Source: an uncultured Gammaproteobacteria bacterium (lineage in GTDB: Bacteria; Pseudomonadota; Gammaproteobacteria; Pseudomonadales; Pseudohongiellaceae). From it: 51,829 bases of DNA. The DNA is taken from the NCBI GenBank assembly GCA_913058135.1, contig CAJXPR010000012.1, forward strand, positions 1 to 51,829. Reading direction: 5' to 3'. Shown here piece after piece: positions 44,383-51,829 of this stretch (positions are counted from its first letter, which is position 1; each line of letters starts with the position of its first letter). The notes below the pieces were generated by a model, which saw only the letters and a list, made by a program, of their open reading frames with translations, made no database searches and was not told the DNA's origin. Position numbers and translations under genes: made by a program.

Positions 44383-45174
44383 GTGAAACGAATTGATCTG
44401 CAACCAGCTTATGTACTGCACACCCGGCCATACCGGGATACCAGCGCACTGGTTGACCTGCTCAGTCTGGATTATGGCCTGCTGCGGGCAGTGGCGCGCG
44501 GAGTTCGTGGCAAAACGTCGCGCAAACGCTCAGCCATTCAGGCGTTTCAGCCATTACTGGTCAGTCTGTCAGGTCGCGGGGAATTGCTCAGTCTCAATCA
44601 GGCCGAGCATGCGGCACCGGGCTTCCACTTACAAGGCGATCGTCTGTTCAGCGCCCTTTATCTGAATGAATTGTTGATGCGCCTGCTACACGCCCAGGAC
44701 GCCCAGCCCGGCATATACAGGCTGTACCAGCAGGCACTGATCCGCCTGCAACAGCAGGGCCCGCTTGAAACCTGCCTGCGCTGTTTCGAATTCATGCTGC
44801 TCCAGGAGCTGGGCTATGCCTGGGACCTGCATGTCGATGCCATTAGCGGGGAGGCGTTGCAACCGCAGCTCGATTACCTGTTTGACCCTGCCCATGGGTA
44901 CCAGGCCCTGCTTTCACCACCCACTGAACGCGCTCAGAACCTGTTTACGGGGGCGGAACTGATTCAGTTCGCTACCGTTATTACCCAGGCTGAAGACGGT
45001 CAAGCTGCCGCCGACAACGCCGCCAAAAGATTGATGCGACAGGCCTTGCGCCCGCACCTGGGAGCCAAACCCCTGCTCAGTCGCTCGCTGTTTGCAGCAA
45101 AAACCGCCCCCCGGACATTATCCGATGCGGACACAGCCGGTAGTGTCCTACCCCCCGAGGACAATAAAGGGTAA
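44383..45174 (+). CDS. recO: DNA repair protein RecO
   Basis: A RecFOR mediator that loads RecA onto SSB-coated single strands and anneals DNA. The 263 residues have an N-terminal OB fold (about 1-85: PAYVLHTRPYRDTSALVDLLS, then RGKTSRKRSAIQAFQPLLVS) and a helical C-terminal region containing LRCFEFMLLQELGY. Zinc-binding cysteines of the Gram-positive type are absent, as usual in proteobacteria. GTG 44383 is the start. pdxJ, which often follows recO in this operon, is missing; cysM comes next. Confidence 0.94.
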   Translation: MKRIDLQPAYVLHTRPYRDTSALVDLLSLDYGLLRAVARGVRGKTSRKRSAIQAFQPLLVSLSGRGELLSLNQAEHAAPGFHLQGDRLFSALYLNELLMRLLHAQDAQPGIYRLYQQALIRLQQQGPLETCLRCFEFMLLQELGYAWDLHVDAISGEALQPQLDYLFDPAHGYQALLSPPTERAQNLFTGAELIQFATVITQAEDGQAAADNAAKRLMRQALRPHLGAKPLLSRSLFAAKTAPRTLSDADTAGSVLPPEDNKG

Positions 45175-45198
45175 AATTGCGCCTCTTTCGGCCACAGC

Positions 45199-46140
45199 AT
45201 GATTGAACCCATGAATCATTCCAGTACCGGGTCTTCACAGACCAGACAATCCAGCACATTCCCCGCAGTCGACAGCCAGATCGGAAATACACCGTTGGTA
45301 CGATTACAACGATTGGCGGGTGACACCAGCAACACGATTCTGCTCAAGCTTGAAGGCAATAATCCGGCGGGCTCAGTCAAGGATCGACCTGCGTTTAACA
45401 TGATCCTGCAGGCCGAACTGCGAGGCGACATCAAACCCGGAGATACGCTGATTGAAGCGACCAGTGGCAACACCGGCATCGCGCTGGCCATGGTGGCAGC
45501 AATCAAGGGTTATCGCATGATACTGGTGATGCCGGAAACCATGTCGGAAGAACGCAAAGCGTCGATGTCTGCCTACGGCGCCGAACTGGTGTTGGTCAGC
45601 GATGCCGAGGGCATGGAAGGCGCACGCGATCTGGCTGAAAAAATGTCACGCGAGGGCAAGGGTAAAATTCTTGACCAGTTTGCCAATCCTGATAATCCTG
45701 CTGCACATTACTTGACCACCGGACCGGAAATCTGGCGCGACACACATGGCTCGGTCACGCATTTTGTCGCGTCCATGGGAACCACCGGCACTATCATGGG
45801 TGTGTCACGCTACCTCAAGGAACAGAATCCGACTATCGGCATCGTTGGCCTGCAGCCGCAGGACGGTTCCAAAATCCCCGGGATACGTCGCTGGCCACAG
45901 GAATACCTGCCGCGCATTTTTGAGCCCGCCCGTGTCGATCGTGTTATTGATATTGCACAAAGTGATGCGGAAAACACTATGCGAGCATTGGCCAGAGAAG
46001 AGGGCATTTTTTGCGGCGTCTCCTCCGGCGGTTCCGTATATGGCGCACTGCAGCTTAGCCGCGAACTCGAAAACGCCGTAATTGTGGCGATCATCTGTGA
46101 CCGCGGCGACCGTTACCTTTCTACTGGCGTATTTTCCTGA
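45199..46140 (+). CDS. cysM: O-phosphoserine/O-acetylserine sulfhydrylase CysM
   Basis: A PLP enzyme making cysteine or S-sulfocysteine. The 313-residue product has IGNTPLVRLQRL, the PLP Schiff-base lysine Lys61 in NPAGSVKDR, the substrate loop EATSGNTGIALA, the PLP-phosphate loop SMGTTGTIMGV, and the CysM-type ending ICDRGDRYLSTGVFS, close to E. coli CysM. The start could be 45199 or the ATG at 45211; neither has a strong ribosome site. It opens the cysM-rlmD-relA-mazG block known from Pseudomonas. Confidence 0.95.
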   Translation: MIEPMNHSSTGSSQTRQSSTFPAVDSQIGNTPLVRLQRLAGDTSNTILLKLEGNNPAGSVKDRPAFNMILQAELRGDIKPGDTLIEATSGNTGIALAMVAAIKGYRMILVMPETMSEERKASMSAYGAELVLVSDAEGMEGARDLAEKMSREGKGKILDQFANPDNPAAHYLTTGPEIWRDTHGSVTHFVASMGTTGTIMGVSRYLKEQNPTIGIVGLQPQDGSKIPGIRRWPQEYLPRIFEPARVDRVIDIAQSDAENTMRALAREEGIFCGVSSGGSVYGALQLSRELENAVIVAIICDRGDRYLSTGVFS

Positions 46141-46149
46141 GTTAATGTT

Positions 46150-47544
46150 ATGAGCAAATCCCGACGCCGTCGGCAGAAACTGCCTGCCGAAGCGGTTACC
46201 ATCTGTATTGAGCGCCTGAGCCATGAGGGCCGGGGTGTGGGCAAAATCGACGGCAAAATAGCCTTTGTTGATGGCGCACTGCCGGGCGAACAGGTCACTG
46301 CGGTTTACACATCACAGCGTAGCCAGTATGACGAGCTTAAAGTACAGGATATTTTGCTGGCCTCCCCGCAACGAGTGACGCCCCCGTGCGCGGTGGCATC
46401 GATATGCGGTGGCTGTGTGCTGCAGCACCTGTCACCGATGGCCCAGCTTGAACTCAAGCAGCAGGTGCTGACCGACCAGCTCAAACACAGTGGTGGAATC
46501 AGCGAATTTACCGTGTTGCCGGCGATGGCGGGAGACACTGAACATTATCGTCGCAAGGCGCGTCTTGCCGTGCGCTACGTACACAAAAAAGCGGATGTTC
46601 TGGTAGGGTTCCGTGAGGCTGCCAATACCTTTATCACGGATATGCAGCATTGCTCCGTACTGGTCAGACCCGTCGCCGATCTGATCAGCCCATTGCGTGT
46701 GCTGATCCTGTCGCTCGATGCCTGCCGTGACATACCGCAGATTGAAGTGGCCGTGGGCGAAACCCGTTGTGTCCCTTCCGAGCAATTGTCGCAGGCGCTA
46801 CGTGTGGCACTGGTATTGCGCCACCTTGCGCCTTTGGGCGATGCGGATCGACAACGTTTGCAACAGTTCGCGGACCTGCATGGTATCGAATGGTTCCTGC
46901 AGTCAGGCGGCCCGGATACGGTGCAGAAATTCTGGCCCGAAGACGACAATACATCGCTGTTCTATTATTTACCACAACGCACCGACAGCGGTTTGCCAGC
47001 GATTACCATGGAGTTTCAGCCGGGTGACTTCACTCAGGTAAATGCGGGCATCAATCGCCTGATGATTGATCAGGCACTGGATCTGCTGGATCTGCAGCCA
47101 CAGGATCAGGTGTTGGATCTGTTTTGCGGACTGGGTAATTTTACGCTTGCCATCGCCCAGCGGTGCCGGACGGTGACCGGCGTAGAAGGCAGCGACGATA
47201 TGGTTAAACGTGCCGCCCTGAATGCGCAGCGAAACGGGATCACCAACGCCAGTTTTCATGCAGCGGACCTGTTCACGGATTTTGATCAGCAAACCTGGGC
47301 AAAACCTGCTTACGACAAACTTCTGCTGGACCCGCCGCGCTCCGGTGCAATCGAGATCGTTAGCCGGATTCGGGAGCTGTTGCCACGGAAAATTGTCTAT
47401 GTGTCGTGTAACCCGGCCACGTTGGCAAGGGACGCTGCCGAATTGCACCGCCAAGGGTACGACCTGACATGCGCCGGTGTTATGGATATGTTTCCGCATA
47501 CCGGCCATGTAGAATCCATGGCGCTATTTGTTCTCAGGACATAA
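46150..47544 (+). CDS. rlmD: 23S rRNA (uracil-1939-C5)-methyltransferase RlmD
   Basis: Adds a methyl group to U1939 of 23S rRNA. The 464-residue product has an N-terminal TRAM domain (about 12-70), a 4Fe-4S site formed by Cys80, Cys86, Cys89 (CAVASICGGC) and Cys168 (MQHC), and an AdoMet-dependent domain (LDLFCGLGNFTLAIA) with the catalytic Cys in YVSCNPATLARD. It lies 9 nt after cysM and 8 nt before relA. Confidence 0.95.
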   Translation: MSKSRRRRQKLPAEAVTICIERLSHEGRGVGKIDGKIAFVDGALPGEQVTAVYTSQRSQYDELKVQDILLASPQRVTPPCAVASICGGCVLQHLSPMAQLELKQQVLTDQLKHSGGISEFTVLPAMAGDTEHYRRKARLAVRYVHKKADVLVGFREAANTFITDMQHCSVLVRPVADLISPLRVLILSLDACRDIPQIEVAVGETRCVPSEQLSQALRVALVLRHLAPLGDADRQRLQQFADLHGIEWFLQSGGPDTVQKFWPEDDNTSLFYYLPQRTDSGLPAITMEFQPGDFTQVNAGINRLMIDQALDLLDLQPQDQVLDLFCGLGNFTLAIAQRCRTVTGVEGSDDMVKRAALNAQRNGITNASFHAADLFTDFDQQTWAKPAYDKLLLDPPRSGAIEIVSRIRELLPRKIVYVSCNPATLARDAAELHRQGYDLTCAGVMDMFPHTGHVESMALFVLRT

Positions 47545-47552
47545 ACCAGATT

Positions 47553-49595
47553 ATGGTCCAGGTACGCGAAGAATATTCTTTCAATTCCGACGGCAGTGTC
47601 AACTTTGAGCAATGGCTGGCACGCCTGGAAAGCTATGTCAGTTTATCCCGACATGAAGATATCCGTCGCGCCTGCCAGTTGAGTTGGCAGGTAGAGTGTC
47701 ATGCCATCGCTGCCAGCAATGCCTGGTCTCCGGGTGTCAGCGCTTACCGCACTGGTCTGGAGATGGCCGAAATTCTCGCACAATTGCATCTGGACAGCGA
47801 AGCCATCATCGTTGCGCTACTTTATCGCCCGGTCCGGGAGTCGAGGTTGCCACTGGAACAGGTGCGGGAAACCTTTGATCCGAACATTGCCACACTGCTC
47901 GAAGGTGTGCTGCGCATGGCGGCAATTAATGAAACCGACACCAGCAAGACACGGGTTCTGGGCCAAAGCCAGGACCAGATGGAAAACGTCCGCAAAATGC
48001 TGCTGGCCATGGTGGACGATGTTCGCGTCGCATTGATCAAACTGGCAGAGCGTACCTGTGCGATTCGATCCGTGAAAACGGCCAGTCAGGAAAAACGACT
48101 GCGGGTCGCCCGAGAAGTATTTGATATCTACGCGCCGCTGGCTCATCGCCTGGGAATCGGTCAGCTCAAATGGGAGCTGGAAGACCTGTCATTTCGTTAT
48201 TTACAGGCGGAAAATTACAAACGCATTGCCGGACTGATAGATGAACGCCGCGTTGATCGCGAACGTTTCATTACCGAAGTCACCGAAGAACTGCGCCGCC
48301 AGTTCAGCCGCGCGGGTATCGATGCGGAAATTAATGGTCGGGCCAAGAGCATTTACAGTATCTGGCGAAAAATGCAGCGCAAGCATCTCGATTTCTCGCA
48401 AATATTTGATATACGTGCAGTGCGTGTGCTGGTGCCGGATATCAGAGACTGTTACGCCGCACTCGGTATTGTCCACAATCTGTGGCGGGTGATACCCAAC
48501 GAGTTTGATGATTACATTGCCAATCCCAAGGAAAATGGTTACCAGTCTTTGCATACCGCAGTAATTGGTCCTGATAACAAGGTTTTCGAGATCCAGATCC
48601 GCACCTTTGCCATGGATGACGACGCGGAGCTCGGTGTTTGTGCACACTGGCGTTACAAAGAGGGGATTGTGGACCCCGACTACCGCGATGGATTTGATGA
48701 CAAAATTGAATGGCTGCGACAGGTGCTCGCCTGGCACGATGAGATGGGCATGGTGGGCGGTCTGGCAGAACAACTACGCAGCGATGCGAGCGCCGACGAT
48801 CGTGTTTATGTGTTTACGCCGGAAGGGCATGTGGTGGACCTGATGGCCGGCGCGACGCCGCTGGACTTTGCTTACTATGTCCACACACAGGTCGGCAATC
48901 ACTGTTCCGGCGCCCGGGTCAACGACAAGATCGTGGCACTGAACTATCAGCTAAAGACCGGCGACCGGGTGGAAATTCTATCCAGCGAACTGAATGAACC
49001 CAGCCGCGACTGGTTGAAACCACACTTGGGTTACGCCAACACTCCCCGGGCACGCGCCAAGTTGGTGCAGTGGTTCAAAACCCAGGATCGCGGACAGAAT
49101 ATTGCCTATGGCAAACAATGGCTGGAGACCGAACTTAAACGGCTGGCGATTCGCCAGCTGCCATATGAGGAGGTATCGCGGCGACTTGGTTGTCGAAATG
49201 CCGAAGGGCTGTTTGTGTCGATAGGCACCGGCGCGATAGAAGTGCACGAGGTGATTGACACGGCACAGCAGTTGTCGCTGCTATCCGGCAAGCAGGATCT
49301 GTTTAGCGATGAAATGTCTGAAAATCGCTTGACTGACAACAGTCCGGTAACCGTTCATGTGCTGGTTATTGCGCGGGACCGGGCGGGTCTGTTGCGTGAC
49401 GTGACCACCATTCTCGCCAACGAAGCTGTTTACGTGCTGGCGGTTAACACCCGCAGCGACAAACGCGACGCAACAGCCTCCATACAACTGGAAATTGAAA
49501 TCTCTTCATTTCACAGTCTGGCGCGGGCACTCGACCGCCTGAACGACCTCGACAGTGTGATAGAAGCTCGACGATTGGAGGAGGATGACCTGTGA
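47553..49595 (+). CDS. relA: (p)ppGpp synthetase RelA lacking the zinc-finger domain
   Basis: Ribosome-associated stringent-response enzyme. Residues 1-180 are a degenerate HD domain with no HD motif. The synthetase domain (about 235-365) has EFDDYIANPKENGYQSLHT: EFDD marks the RelA type and predicts a monofunctional synthetase. A TGS domain (about 415-477) and a helical region (480-575) follow. In E. coli the next region is the conserved-cysteine domain (HHIARCCxPIPGD). Here residues 575-597 (SLLSGKQDLFSDEMSENRL) replace it and lead directly to ACT (598-678, ARDRAGLLRDVTTILANE). The protein has 680 residues against 744 in E. coli. ATG 47553 is the family start. mazG overlaps the stop. Confidence 0.95.
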   Translation: MVQVREEYSFNSDGSVNFEQWLARLESYVSLSRHEDIRRACQLSWQVECHAIAASNAWSPGVSAYRTGLEMAEILAQLHLDSEAIIVALLYRPVRESRLPLEQVRETFDPNIATLLEGVLRMAAINETDTSKTRVLGQSQDQMENVRKMLLAMVDDVRVALIKLAERTCAIRSVKTASQEKRLRVAREVFDIYAPLAHRLGIGQLKWELEDLSFRYLQAENYKRIAGLIDERRVDRERFITEVTEELRRQFSRAGIDAEINGRAKSIYSIWRKMQRKHLDFSQIFDIRAVRVLVPDIRDCYAALGIVHNLWRVIPNEFDDYIANPKENGYQSLHTAVIGPDNKVFEIQIRTFAMDDDAELGVCAHWRYKEGIVDPDYRDGFDDKIEWLRQVLAWHDEMGMVGGLAEQLRSDASADDRVYVFTPEGHVVDLMAGATPLDFAYYVHTQVGNHCSGARVNDKIVALNYQLKTGDRVEILSSELNEPSRDWLKPHLGYANTPRARAKLVQWFKTQDRGQNIAYGKQWLETELKRLAIRQLPYEEVSRRLGCRNAEGLFVSIGTGAIEVHEVIDTAQQLSLLSGKQDLFSDEMSENRLTDNSPVTVHVLVIARDRAGLLRDVTTILANEAVYVLAVNTRSDKRDATASIQLEIEISSFHSLARALDRLNDLDSVIEARRLEEDDL

Positions 49596-50446
49596 CAGAT
49601 CAGCAAGACAACAGATATGCTGCGTCGGTGGCCCAACTGGCACACCTGATGGCCTGCCTGCGTGACCCGGTCCACGGTTGTGCCTGGGATCGCAAACAAA
49701 CACTGTCGTCGCTTACCCGCCACACCCTGGAAGAAGTGTACGAGGTCATTGATGCAGTCGAGCAAGGTAATCCTGACAAGATCTGTGATGAGTTGGGAGA
49801 TCTACTTTTCCAGGTCGTATTCTACGCGCGCATAGCGGAAGAAGATGGAAAATTCGATCTTGGCGCAGTTGCAGACACCATCACCAGGAAACTTCTGCAC
49901 CGTCATCCACATATATTTCCAGATGGCAGCCTGGCCAGTTTTGGACAGCCGTCAGGGCTTTCCGCAGAAGAAGTAGAGCGTAACTGGGAACTGATCAAGA
50001 ACGCTGAACGCGAAGCATCTACCAGCAGCGATGAGCCAGTGAGCGTGATGGACGATGTTGCCAGTGCGATGCCAGCGATTGAGCGGGCGGGCAAACTGCA
50101 AAAAAGGGCAGCATCAGTTGGATTTGACTGGCAGCACACCAGCGACGTGCTGGCCTGTCTTCAGGAAGAAATAGGCGAGTTGCAGCAAGCACTGGAGGGC
50201 AATGACACACAGGCTCAGGAACATGAGTTGGGCGATGTGCTGTTTACCTGTGTTAATCTCGCCCGACATTTGCGAGCCGATCCCGAAAGCGCACTGCGTT
50301 TGGCCAATCAACGTTTTGAACGCAGGTTTCGTGATATAGAGCAGCGAGCTCGCCTGGCTGGCAGTAGTGTCGCCGACAGTGATGCTGCGACCCTGGATCG
50401 ATATTGGCAGGCGGCCAAAGAATTCGAGAACAAGAACGATTACTGA
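49592..50446 (+). CDS. mazG: Nucleoside triphosphate pyrophosphohydrolase MazG
   Basis: Hydrolyses NTPs to NMPs and limits aberrant or excess nucleotides; in E. coli it tempers (p)ppGpp after starvation. The 284-residue product has two MazG repeats: the first LEEVYEVIDAVEQG with ELGDLLFQVVFYA (about 46-80), the second LQEEIGELQQALE with ELGDVLFTCVNLARH (about 190-225). Both carry the EExxE metal sites and an ELGD element. GTG 49592 overlaps the relA stop by 4 nt and has a strong GGAGGAGG site upstream. The relA-mazG coupling supports a shared role in nucleotide stress; mazE and mazF are absent. Confidence 0.96.
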   Translation: MTDQQDNRYAASVAQLAHLMACLRDPVHGCAWDRKQTLSSLTRHTLEEVYEVIDAVEQGNPDKICDELGDLLFQVVFYARIAEEDGKFDLGAVADTITRKLLHRHPHIFPDGSLASFGQPSGLSAEEVERNWELIKNAEREASTSSDEPVSVMDDVASAMPAIERAGKLQKRAASVGFDWQHTSDVLACLQEEIGELQQALEGNDTQAQEHELGDVLFTCVNLARHLRADPESALRLANQRFERRFRDIEQRARLAGSSVADSDAATLDRYWQAAKEFENKNDY

Positions 50447-51133
<687 letters not shown>

Positions 51134-51177
51134 TCCGGTTTTTGACAGGACAATTCCAGTAAAAAAATAACCTGAAA

Positions 51178-51207
51178 TTGATGCATATTACTGTATGGTA
51201 TTATATT
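51178..51207 (+). promoter_or_regulatory. Candidate promoter of the histone-like gene
   Basis: TTGATG (51178-51183), an 18-bp spacer and TATATT (51202-51207) lie about 89 nt before the next start codon. The gap 51134-51295 (162 nt, AT-richer than the surroundings) holds no other feature that I can see. Confidence 0.5.
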
Positions 51208-51295
51208 TTTGTGTTATCGTGCCGCTCAAACGTGGCGAAGTTTCGCGTTGAAAGTCGAAGGTGGTTTTTTTCCACAGTCTTGGAGAGATAAAAGT

Positions 51296-51783
51296 ATGGC
51301 CAAAGTTAAAGCTAAAAAGAAGACGTCTGCCACATCAGCGGTCAAAAAGATTAAAGACGCTGGCCTGGCAAAAGCTCAAGCATCTCTGGCAAAATTAGAG
51401 AAGGAAGCAGCAGCCAACAAGAAGAAGTTCGAAGCAGCTGAAGCAAAAGCGAAAGCGGCGGTTACCAAAGCTTCCAAGAACGCTACTGCGACCAGCAAGA
51501 AAGCCAAGGCAAGTGCCCAGGCCGCAGCCAAAAAGGCCGCAGCCAACCTGACGGCCGTCAACGCCAAACTCAGAACAGCCCAGGCTCAAGCCAAAGCCGC
51601 AGCAGCTGCTGCGCGCGCCAAAGCAGCAGCAGAGGCCAGAAAGCAGGCTGAAGAAAAGCGTAAAGCTGATCTGGCTGCCAAGGCTGACGCCGATCTGCAG
51701 AAAGCCGTTAAGGCATTCTCCGCGCAGTGGATGAAGAAGCGCAAGAAAGCAGACGCAGCCAAAGAAGCGGCTCGCATCAAGAA
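51296..51783 (+). CDS. Lys/Ala-rich histone H1-like (AlgP-type) protein, 3' truncated
   Basis: The first 162 codons of a very basic, Lys/Ala-rich protein (MAKVKAKKKTSATSAVKKIK, then many AxAKA, AAKKAAA and ARAKAAAE repeats). Composition and repeat style resemble AlgP and other bacterial histone-H1-like C-terminal domains, which bind DNA non-specifically. Some long helices (for example AKLEKEAAANKKKFEAAEAK) look coiled-coil-like. GGAGAG lies about 10 nt before the ATG. Native sequence stops at 51783, where adapter begins, so the end of the gene is unknown. A minus-strand frame here is an adapter artefact. Confidence 0.75.
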
Positions 51784-51829
51784 CTGTCTCTTATACACAT
51801 CTGACGCTGCCGACGATCTACTCTGTGTA
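51784..51829. other. Untrimmed Nextera (Tn5) adapter, right end
   Basis: The mosaic end CTGTCTCTTATACACATCT (51784-51802) continues as the reverse complement of the read-1 adapter to 51816. Then come TCTACTCT (51817-51824), the reverse complement of i5 index AGAGTAGA, and GTGTA, the start of the flow-cell segment. It mirrors the left end and is synthetic. Confidence 0.98.

Noticed and set aside
47553-49595. Frameshift or gene break explaining the missing RelA domain
   Set aside because: The frame is uninterrupted through the junction and continues into an intact ACT domain; no other frame encodes the ARCC motif nearby.
51586-51798. Minus-strand frame beginning MYKRQ, 70 residues
   Set aside because: Starts in adapter and runs antisense to the Lys/Ala-rich gene; composition is a mirror of that gene.

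Overview
The window is a 51.8-kb piece of a gammaproteobacterial chromosome. It is almost entirely coding, of moderate GC content, and made of core housekeeping genes in blocks whose order matches Pseudomonas-type genomes. The organism is probably a free-living (perhaps marine) gammaproteobacterium related at order level to Pseudomonadales or Cellvibrionales-like lineages. The genus cannot be fixed from the sequence. I see no insertion sequence, prophage, integrase or CRISPR array. Both extreme ends (1-38 and 51784-51829) are untrimmed Illumina Nextera (Tn5) adapter, so the native sequence is 39-51783 and the ends are library or assembly artefacts.

Layout. (1) 39-3608: rpsA (lacking only its start codon), ihfB, lapA, pyrF and a secreted ComEA-like helix-hairpin-helix protein. 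(2) 3736-7495: a WbpL-type sugar-phosphate transferase and a WbpM-type dehydratase, then a convergent cyclophilin lipoprotein. In Pseudomonas the O-antigen cluster lies between ihfB and uvrB; here only its last two genes remain. (3) 7659-17606: tRNA-Asn, uvrB, tRNA-Val, then thrS-infC-rpmI-rplT-pheS-pheT-ihfA-merR, a translation operon in which infC appears to start at CTG. (4) 17858-20973: a TonB-dependent receptor with its own promoter and terminator, inserted before tRNA-Pro. (5) 21169-26300: a cyclic-nucleotide-binding/EAL phosphodiesterase, two related small membrane proteins, a thiolase and SelO, probably one operon. (6) 26487-33447: an RND efflux adaptor and pump, then lemA and an M48 metalloprotease. 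(7) 33470-36852: ygfZ, sdhE, ygfX and nadB, the flavoprotein/NAD neighbourhood. (8) 36888-40018: envelope stress module rpoE-rseA-mucD with rseB/rseC absent. (9) 40126-45174: lepA-lepB-rnc-era-recO. (10) 45199-51133: cysM-rlmD-relA-mazG-adk. (11) 51296-end: start of a Lys/Ala-rich histone-H1/AlgP-like protein.

Main points of interest. RelA keeps its synthetase, TGS and ACT domains but lacks the conserved-cysteine zinc-finger domain that normally precedes ACT. infC has a Shine-Dalgarno placed for a CTG codon, which fits autogenous control by IF3. The O-antigen locus is collapsed to two genes. The anti-sigma module is reduced. Several uncommented structures sit in gaps: four 14-bp degenerate tandem repeats running into the rnc start codon, a branched terminator between rseA and mucD, a hairpin in the mucD leader, and a palindrome upstream of the TonB receptor. 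I did not find a wholly new multi-gene system; the RelA architecture is the strongest lead.
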